Below, piece by piece: positions 39,093 through 49,026 of a stretch of DNA of 64,000 nt. Origin of the DNA: an uncultured Neokomagataea sp. (lineage in GTDB: Bacteria > Pseudomonadota > Alphaproteobacteria > Acetobacterales > Acetobacteraceae); the NCBI RefSeq assembly GCF_946476835.1, contig NZ_CAMKWA010000001.1, positions 186,001 to 250,000 of the forward strand, in the 5' to 3' direction. The translations under genes were made by a program, and so were the position numbers. The notes beneath the pieces were generated by a model. It was not told the DNA's origin. It searched no databases and worked only from the letters and a program-made list of their open reading frames with translations. Within the stretch, counting starts at the first letter, position 1, and each line of letters opens with the position of its first letter.

Positions 39093-40802
39093 TTATGGGG
39101 TGCACCCTTCATCTTCCAGAAGGGTTTTGACCTGTTCGAGCGGAACGTCACAATTTGTAAATGCTTTGCCAATTCCTCGTAATAAAATAAACGCAATTTT
39201 GCCATTTTTCATTTTCTTGTCGCGCATCATATTATTGACGAGCGTTGTGGCAGAAAAATTATTGCTCAATGTGTGAATACTCATGGGCATATTAAGGGCT
39301 TGTAGATGAGTATCTAAGCGTTCTAGGTCGCTCTCTTTAGCGTAACCAAGTTGTACGGAAAGGCGCATGGCTAAATGGAGGCCAATAGAAACGGCCTCTC
39401 CATGAAGAAGGCGGCCGTTATAGCCCATTTCTGCTTCGAGAGCGTGACCAAAAGTGTGACCTAGATTGAGCAATGCGCGCCCGTTTTGAGCTGCGATTTC
39501 TCGTTCATCTTGAGCGACTACTTTGGCTTTAAAAGCGCAGGCGCGTTTGACAGCTTCAGCTAATGCGAAAGGGTTGCCGTCTAAAACGTGGGCGCCGTTT
39601 GCTTCACACCACGCAAAGAGTTCGGGGTCACCGATCAGGCCGGCTTTTACGATTTCAGCATAGCCGGCAACACGTTCACGGCGCGGTAAGGTAGCGAGGA
39701 CAGAGCTATCTGCCAGAACGGAAACTGGTTGGTGGAATGCGCCAATGAGATTTTTACCAGAAGGAGAGTTAATGCCGGTTTTGCCGCCAACTGAGCTATC
39801 CACCTGCGAAAGGAGTGTTGTGGGGATTTGTACAAAAGGAAGGCCACGCAGGGCGGTCGCGGCAACAAATCCAGCCAAATCGCCAACAACGCCACCTCCT
39901 AAAGCAACAATGGTGGTGTGGCGTTCGATTCCCAGCGCAAGTACGCGGGACATCAGATCACTATAGCGTGAAAGGGATTTACTCCCCTCTCCTTGTGGAA
40001 CGCGGAGCGTATCAAAACGAATCTCTGTCTCGGCTAGAGCTGTCTCGAGTCGTGTCAGGTGCAGTGTGGCTACATGCTCATCTGTAATAATGACGACGCG
40101 TTTTTGAGGAAGAATCGGTGCTAACCAGCGCCCCGCACGGTCGATTAAATCTTTACCAATGAGAACATCATAAGCGTGGTTTTGAAGGGCAACATGCACT
40201 TTCTCTGGTGGTTGCCATGTTGAGAGAGCTTCATGCAGTTTTTCGACGCCCTGTTCCACCGTTTCATCTCCACAATCTACAATAAGGTCAGCTTCCGCAT
40301 AAATGGGATGCCGTTGTTCAGCTAAGCTGCTGAGAATGTCGTGCGGGTTGCCTGTCGCGAGAAGGGGGCGACCGTGGCGGCCATGGACACGTTTTAAAAG
40401 GACCGGGATAGGCGCGCGTAACCATACGGAGAGACCGCGTTGGCGGATTCGGCTGCGCGTTTCCTTGTTCATCCATGCCCCGCCGCCCGTGGCTAAAACG
40501 CAGGGTGCACCATCAAGGAGGCGTGTAATGACGCGTCGTTCGCCATTACGAAAAAAAGCTTCGCCATGGCGTTCAAAAATTTCTGTAATGCTACAGCCTG
40601 CGGCACGTTCAATCTCGGCATCGGCATCGACAAAGCGACGGCCGAGAAGCTGAGCGAGGCGGCGGCCGATGGTCGTTTTTCCAACACCCATCATACCGAT
40701 CAAAACGATGGTGCGTTGTGGAATGCGGTGCATCGTGGAAGCAGGTAGCGTCAATGAGGCGGGATGAAGGTAAGAAGACGATGATGACATGCTGCGTTGC
40801 AT
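39093..40802 (-). CDS. aroKB: Bifunctional shikimate kinase / 3-dehydroquinate synthase fusion
   Basis: GMMGVGKTTIGRRLAQLLGRRFVDADAEIE (AroK) followed in frame by VALGGGVVGDLAGFVAATALRGLPFVQIPTTLLSQVDSSVGGKTGIN (AroB). Confidence 0.96.
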   Translation of the reverse strand: MQRSMSSSSSYLHPASLTLPASTMHRIPQRTIVLIGMMGVGKTTIGRRLAQLLGRRFVDADAEIERAAGCSITEIFERHGEAFFRNGERRVITRLLDGAPCVLATGGGAWMNKETRSRIRQRGLSVWLRAPIPVLLKRVHGRHGRPLLATGNPHDILSSLAEQRHPIYAEADLIVDCGDETVEQGVEKLHEALSTWQPPEKVHVALQNHAYDVLIGKDLIDRAGRWLAPILPQKRVVIITDEHVATLHLTRLETALAETEIRFDTLRVPQGEGSKSLSRYSDLMSRVLALGIERHTTIVALGGGVVGDLAGFVAATALRGLPFVQIPTTLLSQVDSSVGGKTGINSPSGKNLIGAFHQPVSVLADSSVLATLPRRERVAGYAEIVKAGLIGDPELFAWCEANGAHVLDGNPFALAEAVKRACAFKAKVVAQDEREIAAQNGRALLNLGHTFGHALEAEMGYNGRLLHGEAVSIGLHLAMRLSVQLGYAKESDLERLDTHLQALNMPMSIHTLSNNFSATTLVNNMMRDKKMKNGKIAFILLRGIGKAFTNCDVPLEQVKTLLEDEGCTP

Positions 40803-40853
40803 AGCATAGGAAGGGCAAGTCGTCCCCTCTGTACTGCTGAGAGTACTCTAAAT

Positions 40854-41207
40854 ATGCCCGGTTTTGACCGTTCTTCCCGCCTGCCGTTGATTGCGGGCAT
40901 TGCTTTCCTGGCTGTGGTTGTCATCGGTGGTGGTGGTTTCTTGCGCCTAGGGTTTGATCAGAGTGCACCGGCACAGAGCAATGTGCATAAAGTTTTGCCA
41001 GTTTCAGCATTTGTTGTGAAAGAGTCGGGGACGCCTTTGCCGTCTTTGGCGCCTGTTCCTTCTGTCAGTGGTGTTCCGATGGTTGCTGTACCGGTGCCTA
41101 TGGGGGCGAATCCGGCTAACGCTGCTCCTGCTATGGGGCCATCCACGCCGTTACCGACTTTGCCTGCGCCGAAAGCCTTACCGGGCCAAGGTGCTGTTGC
41201 TCATTAA
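40854..41207 (+). CDS. Hypothetical single-TM, Pro/Ala-rich envelope protein
   Basis: RLPLIAGIAFLAVVVIGGGGFLRLGF anchor followed by a low-complexity Pro/Ala tail. Confidence 0.6.
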   Translation: MPGFDRSSRLPLIAGIAFLAVVVIGGGGFLRLGFDQSAPAQSNVHKVLPVSAFVVKESGTPLPSLAPVPSVSGVPMVAVPVPMGANPANAAPAMGPSTPLPTLPAPKALPGQGAVAH

Positions 41208-41223
41208 GTGATGAAACGCTGCG

Positions 41224-42120
41224 GTGTCTGATGATCGGTACATAGACGCGTTTTTGGAAATGCTGGCCTCAGAGCGTGGGGCAGCGAAATTGACGCGCGT
41301 AGCCTATGCGGCAGATTTGACAGATGCTGCAGGATTTGTGGCTCCTTCTCGGTTGGAGGAGGCGACGGCTTCAGATATTGCAGCGTATTTGGCTTCTTTA
41401 TCGAAGCAAAAATTGTCCGCCCGGACTTCGGCGCGTCGGTTGTCGTGTTTGCGGCAGTATTATCGTTTCTTAATGCTCGAATCCGTGCGGGAAGATGATC
41501 CGACAGCGCGGCAAATTGCTCCTAAAGTGTCAGCGACCTTGCCAAGGCCATTGGCCGAAGATGAGATTCGGCGGCTTTTAGAATACGGTACCATTGGTCA
41601 TGATGATGAGCGCCGTGATCTTGTTTCGCGTGCAGCCTTAGAGCTTTTATATACGACAGGGCTTCGTATTTCGGAGCTTTTAGCGTTGCCGGCAACGTGT
41701 GTGCAGGCAAAAGGGCCGATGCTGTTGGTACGCGGTAAGGGGGGGCGTGAGCGGCTCGTGCCTTTATCGCAAGCGGCGCGTGATGCGGCTGATGCGTTGG
41801 TGCATTATGACCGAGGGCTAGGAAGTCTTTATTTGTTTCCGGGGCGGAACCCTGCGAAGCCGTTGACACGGCAGGGTTTTGATAAAATTTTATATGCTTG
41901 CGCTATGAAGGCCGAGATTGATCCAGAGCGTGTCAGCCCGCATGTTTTGCGGCATTCTTTTGCGAGCCACCTTTTGGCACGCGGTGCGGATTTACGTGCG
42001 TTACAGATGCTTTTGGGTCATGCAGATATCGCGACGACTCAAATCTACACGCAAGTGATGGCAGAACGCTTGCGCCAATTGGTCACGACCCATCACCCGT
42101 TAGCGGCTGTAACATCGTAA
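41224..42120 (+). CDS. xerD: Tyrosine recombinase XerD
   Basis: LELLYTTGLRISELLALP...RVSPHVLRHSFASHLLARGADLRALQMLLGHADIATTQIYTQV. Confidence 0.93.
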   Translation: MSDDRYIDAFLEMLASERGAAKLTRVAYAADLTDAAGFVAPSRLEEATASDIAAYLASLSKQKLSARTSARRLSCLRQYYRFLMLESVREDDPTARQIAPKVSATLPRPLAEDEIRRLLEYGTIGHDDERRDLVSRAALELLYTTGLRISELLALPATCVQAKGPMLLVRGKGGRERLVPLSQAARDAADALVHYDRGLGSLYLFPGRNPAKPLTRQGFDKILYACAMKAEIDPERVSPHVLRHSFASHLLARGADLRALQMLLGHADIATTQIYTQVMAERLRQLVTTHHPLAAVTS

Positions 42121-42169
42121 GACGCTTTGGGGCTGTTTTCTGGGGCGTCTCCGTGCTATCGGGCAAGCT

Positions 42170-43153
42170 ATGCGCCAATTCCTAGATTTCGAGAAATCGG
42201 TTGCCGAGCTGGAGACCAAAATTGACGAGCTTCGTCAAATGGGCAGCGAAGAGCCGAATGCGGGTGCCAGCAATGCTGGCGGTATCGACATTGCGGACGA
42301 GATTGCTCGTCTGTCTGACAAGGCAGAGAAGCAACTTCGGACGACGTATAGCAAGCTGACGCCACTGCAAAAAGTGCAGGTGGCTCGGCACGCTCAACGT
42401 CCGAAAACGCTGGACTATGTTCGCTTGTTGACCACAGATTTCACGCCGCTTGCGGGTGATCGCGCTTTCGCAAATGACGAGGCCATGATTGGTGGTCTGG
42501 CGCGTTTCCGTGGTCAGCCAGTGGTTGTGGTTGGTACGGAGCGTGGGCACGATACGGAAACGCGCTTGAAGCACAATTTCGGCATGGCGCGCCCTGAAGG
42601 GTACCGTAAGGCACAGCGTCTGGTGGAAATGGCAGGGCGTTTTGGCCTGCCGATTCTGAGCTTCATTGATACAGCAGGGGCGTGGCCTGGTATCGATGCG
42701 GAAGAACGTGGCCAGGCTCAAGCCATTGCCCGCTCTATTGACGTGTGTTTGCAAGCGCCTGTGCCGTTGATTGCTGTTGTCATCGGTGAAGGTGGTTCTG
42801 GTGGTGCGATTGCTATTGGCGCGGGTGATCGCGTTATGATGCTTGAGCACTCGATTTATTCTGTAATTTCGCCAGAAGCTGCCGCGTCGATTCTATGGCG
42901 TGACCCGAAATTGGCACCTTCTGCGGCTGAAGCGTTGAAGCTGACGGCACAGGATCTGAAAAAGCTGGGCTTGATTGACCGTATTGTGACAGAGCCAGTT
43001 GGTGGTGCACAGCGTGCGCCAGAAGATGCTGTGCAGGCTGTTGGTGATGCCATTGCTGAAGAACTGGTGGAACTGACGGCGTTGACCAGTGCGGCACTGC
43101 TGCAAAAGCGGCGTGATAAGTTCTTAGCCATGACGCGTGGTGCGTTGAATTAA
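42170..43153 (+). CDS. accA: Acetyl-CoA carboxylase carboxyltransferase subunit alpha
   Basis: FLDFEKSVAELETKIDELR...SFIDTAGAWPGIDAEERGQAQAIARS...GEGGSGGAIAIGAGDRVMMLEHSIYSVISPE. Confidence 0.97.
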   Translation: MRQFLDFEKSVAELETKIDELRQMGSEEPNAGASNAGGIDIADEIARLSDKAEKQLRTTYSKLTPLQKVQVARHAQRPKTLDYVRLLTTDFTPLAGDRAFANDEAMIGGLARFRGQPVVVVGTERGHDTETRLKHNFGMARPEGYRKAQRLVEMAGRFGLPILSFIDTAGAWPGIDAEERGQAQAIARSIDVCLQAPVPLIAVVIGEGGSGGAIAIGAGDRVMMLEHSIYSVISPEAAASILWRDPKLAPSAAEALKLTAQDLKKLGLIDRIVTEPVGGAQRAPEDAVQAVGDAIAEELVELTALTSAALLQKRRDKFLAMTRGALN

Positions 43154-43176
43154 TTCAGTGGTTTGGCGTTGGGGGT

Positions 43177-43208
43177 GGCCTAGAATTAGGTCACCTCTAG
43201 GCCGTTTT
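43177..43208 (+). terminator. Rho-independent terminator after accA
   Basis: GGCCTAGA-N11-TCTAGGCCGTTTTT. Confidence 0.7.
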
Positions 43209-43324
43209 TGTGTTCTGTCTGTTCAGTGCAGCATTAGCATTTATACTCTCAGTGTCTTTTCCCTTCATATTTCTCTTAAAAATAAAAGAAATCCGGCCTG
43301 TTAGGTTGTGATGATTGTGAGCAG

Positions 43325-44092
43325 TTAGGGTTCGCCTTCCTGTGGGGTTTGCCCTTGCGCGATGATGAGGTCATGCAGTGCTTGTGCTGCGTTTTTAACC
43401 TGCTCTGCATGGTACCCTTTGACGATGAGTGCGACGCCTTTTCCGTTTTTGGGGTGATCGTAGGGGTATGAACCGATATCTAGCTGTGGAAAATGCTCTT
43501 GAATGGCTGTTAGGCCAGCGGCGAGGTCTCCTTCACGTAAGCCATTTGCGTGCCACCCTGTCATGCTGAGTGCTGTGCCTTGCGGTAGGGTGGGAATCAG
43601 TTCTTCGATCATAGCTGTGAAGATTTTAGGGACACCCGCCATGACGTGTACGTTACCAATGGTAAAGCCGGGTGCGACAGAGACAGGGTTAGCGATAGGG
43701 GTGGCCCCTTCAGGCAGATAAGCCATACGTTGCCGGGCTGGGTTAAAACGTTCTGTTCCAAAATGTTTTTCAAGAGCGGAAAAGCTGGGCAGGTGCTTTA
43801 CGAGCGAAACGTTGAAGGCTTGGGCGATGCAGGCTGCGGTGATGTCGTCATGTGTTGGGCCAATGCCGCCGCTGGTGAAGACAAAGTCAAAACTCTCCCG
43901 GCATGTCGTGACGGTTTTTATAATATGGTCTTCGATATCGGGGATAATCCGCACTTCTAATAGGCGAATACCATGCTGGTTAAGGGCAAGTGCTAACGTG
44001 CGCGTATTGGCATCTTGTGTGCGGCCAGAAAGAATTTCGTTGCCGATAATCAGAAGGCAGGCCGTTTTTGGTGACGGGATATTTTGAAGCAT
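43325..44092 (-). CDS. Competence/damage-inducible protein A-like (CinA N-terminal MoCF domain)
   Basis: CLLIIGNEILSGRTQDANTRTLALALNQHGIRLLEVRIIPD...VFTSGGIGPTHDDITAACIAQAF; start at internal ATG. Confidence 0.9.
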   Translation of the reverse strand: MLQNIPSPKTACLLIIGNEILSGRTQDANTRTLALALNQHGIRLLEVRIIPDIEDHIIKTVTTCRESFDFVFTSGGIGPTHDDITAACIAQAFNVSLVKHLPSFSALEKHFGTERFNPARQRMAYLPEGATPIANPVSVAPGFTIGNVHVMAGVPKIFTAMIEELIPTLPQGTALSMTGWHANGLREGDLAAGLTAIQEHFPQLDIGSYPYDHPKNGKGVALIVKGYHAEQVKNAAQALHDLIIAQGQTPQEGEP

Positions 44093-44165
44093 GGTCTGAT
44101 GCCTGTTAGGGTGCATTGAGAGTGTGTACTCTTCTACTCTATTCCATTCTTTGGACAGGATTGCC

Positions 44166-45053
44166 ATGACCACGTTGAAGCATCACGACCCAATTTGTGT
44201 TTACGATATCCGTGCGACTTTGGCTGAAGGCCCTGTTTGGAGCGCGGCTGAAAATGCTTTGTATTTCGTTGATATTGTAGAAGAAAAAGTACACCGTTTT
44301 GTGCCTGCTACGGGTGAGCGTACGGTGTGGACTGCGCCCGACCGGATTGGGTTTTTATTGCCGGTCGAAGGTGGCACGTTCTTAGCGGGCTTGCGTGATG
44401 GTTTGCACCGTTTCGACCCGAAAACAGGTGGATTTTCGGTGGATACCGTGGTCGAGCCAGAGCATCCGGGAAATCGTTTGAATGATGGCTGTGTGGATGC
44501 GAAGGGCCGTATTTGGTTTGGCACCATGGATAACGGGGAAACACATCCGACGGGTTCGATTTATCGCGTTCTGCGTGGTGAAAAAGGCCTAGAAGTGACT
44601 CATCATGATGAGGGTTACACGGTTTCAAACGGTCCGACTGTCTCACCATGCGGTAAAGTTTTGTATGTGTGTGATAGCCCTGAGCAGCGCATCTATGCTT
44701 TCGATGTGGATGAAGCCGGTGAACTGTCGAATGAGCGCGTTTTTGCCACGTTGACGGAGGGTTATCCGGACGGGATCGTGACGGATAGCGAAGGGACAGT
44801 TTGGTCTGGCGTGTGGGGCGGCAGCAAAATTCTCCGCTTTCTGCCAGATGGTACGCAGCTTGAGCCAATTGCTATGCCAGTTTCGAACGTCACGAAAATT
44901 ACGTTTGGTGGTGATGACCTGCGGACTGTGTACGTGACGACAGCGCGCAAGGGCCTGTCCGAAGAAGCATTGGCGCGTGAGGAGCAGGCGGGTTCAATCT
45001 ATGCGTTCCGCACGGATGTGCCGGGTTTGGCGCAGCGTCAGTTCGCTCTGTGA
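44166..45053 (+). CDS. SMP-30/gluconolactonase/LRE family protein
   Basis: ATLAEGPVWSAAENALYFVDIVEEKVHRF...NRLNDGCVDAKGRIWFGTMDNGE...YPDGIVTDSEGTVWSGVWGG. Confidence 0.92.
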   Translation: MTTLKHHDPICVYDIRATLAEGPVWSAAENALYFVDIVEEKVHRFVPATGERTVWTAPDRIGFLLPVEGGTFLAGLRDGLHRFDPKTGGFSVDTVVEPEHPGNRLNDGCVDAKGRIWFGTMDNGETHPTGSIYRVLRGEKGLEVTHHDEGYTVSNGPTVSPCGKVLYVCDSPEQRIYAFDVDEAGELSNERVFATLTEGYPDGIVTDSEGTVWSGVWGGSKILRFLPDGTQLEPIAMPVSNVTKITFGGDDLRTVYVTTARKGLSEEALAREEQAGSIYAFRTDVPGLAQRQFAL

Positions 45054-45072
45054 GTGTATTGGGGTGAGAGCA

Positions 45073-46095
45073 TCACCCCAATAATTCCCGCAGTAGGGGG
45101 ATTAAAGGGACGTCAGGGTCTGGCATGGGATAGGTGTGCAGATCTTTTGCATCGACCCATGCCAGTTCTTGGCCTTCTTTGCCGCAAGGTTGTCCACGCC
45201 AGCGCCGGACCACATAGAGTGGCATGAGTAAGTGTCGGGCGCCGACATCTGCGCTGACAAAAGTAAAGGGAGAGAGGCAGGCCCCTTTGAGGTCTATGCC
45301 GAGTTCCTCTTCCATTTCTCGAATGAGGGCACGTTCTGGCGATTCGTCTGATTCTACTTTCCCGCCGGGGAACTCCCATAAACCTGCGAGGGGTTTGCCC
45401 TCGGGGCGGCGTGCGAGCAAAATTTGTCCATCTTGGTTGATGAGAGCTGCGGCTACGACGAGTAAGGTGCGGGTTTTGGTGGGTGGAGGTGGTGTCGGCA
45501 CCGGTGGTACTGGGCTGACCGGGGTGTCAATCTGTGCCGTATCCGCGGGCAAAGGTGCTTCTGGCGTTGGCATAGTGGTTTCGGTGCGTTCAAAAAGGGT
45601 GATGGGACATTCTTGCCCGCGTGAGACGAAGCGACGTGTGGACTGACCAATTTCTTGGAAGCCATTTTTGCGTAAAACGGCAGCCGATGCTGGATTATCC
45701 ACGCTGACATCAGCGGTCATGCGCTTGAGTTTAAGGACAGTGAAAGCCCATTCGGTGACGCGCTGTGTGGCGCGTGTGGTGATGCCTTGTCCCCATAAGG
45801 TGGGGCTAATCCAGTAGCCTAACGTTGCGGTGTGTTGAGGCTTTGTGACGGTCACCCCGATGACACCAAGGAGAGTTCCTGCTCGTGTAATAGCAAAATG
45901 ATAAGCTGCACCACTTTGACTATCGGCAATGACGCTGGCGATCCATTTATCCGCTAGGTCTCGTGGATAAGGAAAAGGAAGGCGACTGAGCATGCGCACC
46001 ACGCTCCAGTCATTGATTAAGCGGTGTACGGCCGGAGCATCCTGTAATGAAAGCGGGCGTAAGATGAGATCGTCGATCAGGAGTTCCGGTGTCAT
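45073..46095 (-). CDS. GNAT acetyltransferase - NUDIX (MutT-like) fusion protein
   Basis: N-terminal LILRPLSLQDAPAVHRLIND...LGYWISPTLWGQGITTRATQRV; Pro-rich linker; C-terminal GLWEFPGGKVESDESPERALIREMEEELGI (Nudix box). Confidence 0.92.
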   Translation of the reverse strand: MTPELLIDDLILRPLSLQDAPAVHRLINDWSVVRMLSRLPFPYPRDLADKWIASVIADSQSGAAYHFAITRAGTLLGVIGVTVTKPQHTATLGYWISPTLWGQGITTRATQRVTEWAFTVLKLKRMTADVSVDNPASAAVLRKNGFQEIGQSTRRFVSRGQECPITLFERTETTMPTPEAPLPADTAQIDTPVSPVPPVPTPPPPTKTRTLLVVAAALINQDGQILLARRPEGKPLAGLWEFPGGKVESDESPERALIREMEEELGIDLKGACLSPFTFVSADVGARHLLMPLYVVRRWRGQPCGKEGQELAWVDAKDLHTYPMPDPDVPLIPLLRELLG

Positions 46096-46254
46096 GTGTC
46101 TCGTAGCATCAGGAGGAGTGAGCAGAGGCTGAGTAAACGATGCAGTTACCTTATCCCGTCAGGATAACAGGCAAATCTTTCATTCTGAAAGTTTTATATG
46201 CGGTATGGTGTGTGTTATAATGGCAACGTGAGACTTTAAAACAACAATCGGTGC

Positions 46255-46272
46255 ATGTCATTGAAATGTCAT
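46255..46272 (+). promoter_or_regulatory. Candidate Pho-box upstream of TonB receptor 2
   Basis: ATGTCAT-TGAA-ATGTCAT, two identical 7-mers with 4-bp spacer. Confidence 0.55.
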
Positions 46273-46398
46273 TCGTTTTAATGACGGGTTTCGCCTCAAA
46301 TTAGGAACCGTAAAAGGGGCCGCCCTCTTTTGGTTCGAAGCCTTGATAGTGCAGGGCAACTTTACTTGGAAATATGTGATCAGGAGCCCGGAAAAAAC

Positions 46399-48795
46399 GT
46401 GCGATTGAAACAGTGTCTTTTGTCTTCCGTTGCGTTGTTGGCGATGCCGTGTGTGGCTTCTGCTGCGGTGAAGCAGAATGTTGCTCATAAAGCGGGTCAT
46501 CAAGCCGTTCCTGTTCATGCGTCTAAGCCCGTTAATACGGTGGAAAACGCACATACAGTGGTGCGCCATGCGCATGCATTGAATGCAACGAGTGAAGAGA
46601 GCGTTTCAGTCGTCGGGCGGACACGTACGGGGCAGGACGCAGAGCAATCTGTCTCTAAGGCTGTGATGCGCCAATTTGTGCCGGGGACGAGCCCATACCG
46701 GATGTTGAGCCGTGACGCGGGTGTGAATTTCACCTCCACGGATCCATTCGGCATCGATAGTTTTGGTGCGAATCTTTATGTGCGTGGGTTCTTCATGAAC
46801 CAAATGGGTGTGACGGTTGATGGCGTTCCATTGAACGATCAGACCTATCAGTCGGTGAATGGATTGAGCCTCGCTTCGGCGATTATCCCAGACGATATGC
46901 AGTCTTTGCGTATGTCTCAGGGGGCGGGGTCTGTTGAGTTGCCTTCCACCAATACGCTGGGCGGCACGGTTCAGGTGACGTCGAGTGATCCGAGTGATCG
47001 GCGCGGTGGAAAGATCAGCCAGTCTTTCGGGAGCTATGATTCGTACCGCACTTATGTCCGGCTGGATTCGGGTAAGCTGAATTCGAGCGGGACCAAGTTC
47101 TTCACGTCCTATGCGCGTACGGATGAAGGTATGTGGATGGGGGGTGGTAAAGATCAGTTTATGCAGCAGGTTGATGCTAAGTTGGTGCAGCCGATTGGTG
47201 CACAAAGCCGTGTGTCTGCCTTCTTCAACTGGTCGGGCCTGACGCAGTGGAATTATCCGGACACATCGGTTGGCATTTTGCAGCAAGATGGCTGGCGGAC
47301 GCCAAACCTGTATCCGAATTATGCTCTGGCTTATAATATCGCGAATGGCGGAGCCGTTCCGGCGGGTTATGCTGGTGTGCCGGGTATTCCGGGCTCACAG
47401 ATTGCGCGTTATGATGGCGGGCAAGCAGAGACCAATTATATGGGCGGTCTGCATTTTGACTTGGCTTTATCTGATGCGTTGACGTGGAACACAACGCTCT
47501 ACGGTCATAGCCAGACAGGTTATTATAGCTACACGGATAATACGACACCGTCTCCGGGAACGGGTGCACCGCTCTCTGAAATTGTATGGCAGAATCGTCA
47601 AGAGCGTTATGGCTTGGACACGTCATTGCGTTACCGGATTGGCCGTCATACGCTGGAAGGTGGCGTGTGGTATGAGAATAATAACCAAGCTGCGGGGCTG
47701 TTCAGTTATAATGAACCTGCTTTAGGGCAAGGAACGCCATTGCAGGCTGTTGGCCCATATGATGTTTATGGCCCCGCTTTTCAGCAGGGTTATGGGTTCC
47801 AGTGGAACACCAATGTGGTGCAAACCCATTTGCAGGATAGTATTCGCCTAGCGCAGGGTCTTGTTCTTCATGCGGGCTTTAAGTCCATGGTAGCGACGAC
47901 ATCTGGTGGGGCTAATTATAATAATCAGAGCTATACGGACGCTACGGCATTGCCCAATGGGTCATTGACGGCTTCTGACGCGTTCTTGCCACATGTGAAC
48001 TTGGATTGGCATGTGAACCGTCATCATGAGTTTTATGTCGATGTGGCCGAGAATATGCGGGCGTATGAGGTGTCCGCTTATGGTGTGGCTAATTCGGTTT
48101 ACTCGGTACAGGATCAAGATACGTTTTTGGCGCAACGTAAGGACCTGAAGCCTTCTAAGGCTTGGGTTTATTTGGGTGGCTATCGCTATACGTCTTCATT
48201 CCTGCAGGCGAATGCGACGGTGTATCATGCGAAGCTGTTGCATCCGGTTTTGGCTGCAGCTGTGGGGTCTTTAACGAACCCTATTTCGCAAGTGATTGAT
48301 TTTGGTAAGGTATCCATGACCGGTGCAACCGGTGATGTAGCGTTAACGCCACTGCCGGGGCTGACGATTGATAATAATATTTCCTACAATAAAGGAACTT
48401 ATGATCGGGATGTTCAGACCACGGGTGGCTACTACGCGTTAGCAGGTAAGAAGATCGTTAATTATCCGGCATGGATGTACAAGGCTTCGGTTTCTTATGC
48501 TTGGCATGGAGCAATGGCGCATTTTGATGCGAATTATCTGGGCCGACGCTATTATAGCTTTATGAATGATACGTCCATTGGGGGGTATTGGCTGGCGAAT
48601 GCTGGTTTGGATTATCGCTTTGGCAATGTGAGTGTGCTGCGTGATGTAACAGCAAGCTTTAACGTTTATAACCTGTTTAACACCAAGTACATCGCAACGA
48701 TGGGTGAGAATGATAACCCTGCAACAGGTGATTATCAGTCGATGGAACGTGGTGCTGTACGTCAGTTTTACGGTACGATCAGCGCTGGTTTTTAA
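46399..48795 (+). CDS. TonB-dependent outer membrane receptor (receptor 2); GTG start proposed
   Basis: Signal peptide VRLKQCLLSSVALLAMPCVASA; plug NLYVRGFFMNQMGVTVDGVPLNDQTYQ; C-terminal ...FYGTISAGF. Confidence 0.92.
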   Translation: MRLKQCLLSSVALLAMPCVASAAVKQNVAHKAGHQAVPVHASKPVNTVENAHTVVRHAHALNATSEESVSVVGRTRTGQDAEQSVSKAVMRQFVPGTSPYRMLSRDAGVNFTSTDPFGIDSFGANLYVRGFFMNQMGVTVDGVPLNDQTYQSVNGLSLASAIIPDDMQSLRMSQGAGSVELPSTNTLGGTVQVTSSDPSDRRGGKISQSFGSYDSYRTYVRLDSGKLNSSGTKFFTSYARTDEGMWMGGGKDQFMQQVDAKLVQPIGAQSRVSAFFNWSGLTQWNYPDTSVGILQQDGWRTPNLYPNYALAYNIANGGAVPAGYAGVPGIPGSQIARYDGGQAETNYMGGLHFDLALSDALTWNTTLYGHSQTGYYSYTDNTTPSPGTGAPLSEIVWQNRQERYGLDTSLRYRIGRHTLEGGVWYENNNQAAGLFSYNEPALGQGTPLQAVGPYDVYGPAFQQGYGFQWNTNVVQTHLQDSIRLAQGLVLHAGFKSMVATTSGGANYNNQSYTDATALPNGSLTASDAFLPHVNLDWHVNRHHEFYVDVAENMRAYEVSAYGVANSVYSVQDQDTFLAQRKDLKPSKAWVYLGGYRYTSSFLQANATVYHAKLLHPVLAAAVGSLTNPISQVIDFGKVSMTGATGDVALTPLPGLTIDNNISYNKGTYDRDVQTTGGYYALAGKKIVNYPAWMYKASVSYAWHGAMAHFDANYLGRRYYSFMNDTSIGGYWLANAGLDYRFGNVSVLRDVTASFNVYNLFNTKYIATMGENDNPATGDYQSMERGAVRQFYGTISAGF

Positions 48796-48822
48796 GTCCA
48801 GCATAAAACTGTATGGGTCAGA

Positions 48823-48851
48823 AAGGGCACAGCTTGGCTGTGCCCTTTTTG
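48823..48851 (+). terminator. Rho-independent terminator
   Basis: AAGGGCACAGC-ttg-GCTGTGCCCTTTTT. Confidence 0.92.
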
Positions 48852-49026
48852 TTTTTATATTGTAAAAAGATCAAAACGTGACATATATGAAACGAAATAG
48901 GGCTTTCGTTACAAACTTTGTGTAAAGAGAGCTTGTATAACGCTTATTTTAATGTAATTTAAAATTAATCGTATAGATGTGGGTGAATTTATTTTCACCG
49001 AAAATTATTAGTTAAATTAAGCGGAT

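Noticed and set aside
41224-42120. XerD-like recombinase as a mark of a mobile element
   Set aside because: Core XerD sequence and conserved neighbours (aroKB, accA) indicate the housekeeping chromosome-dimer recombinase, not an integrase.
46151-46167. TTATCC-cgtca-GGATAA palindrome between divergent genes
   Set aside because: Short (6-bp arms), easily expected by chance; not enough to call an operator.
48891-48910. Possible third Pho-box before TonB receptor 3 (TCGTTTC-ATAT-ATGTCAC on the minus strand)
   Set aside because: Only one half matches the repeat and the orientation is opposite to the gene, so not claimed.
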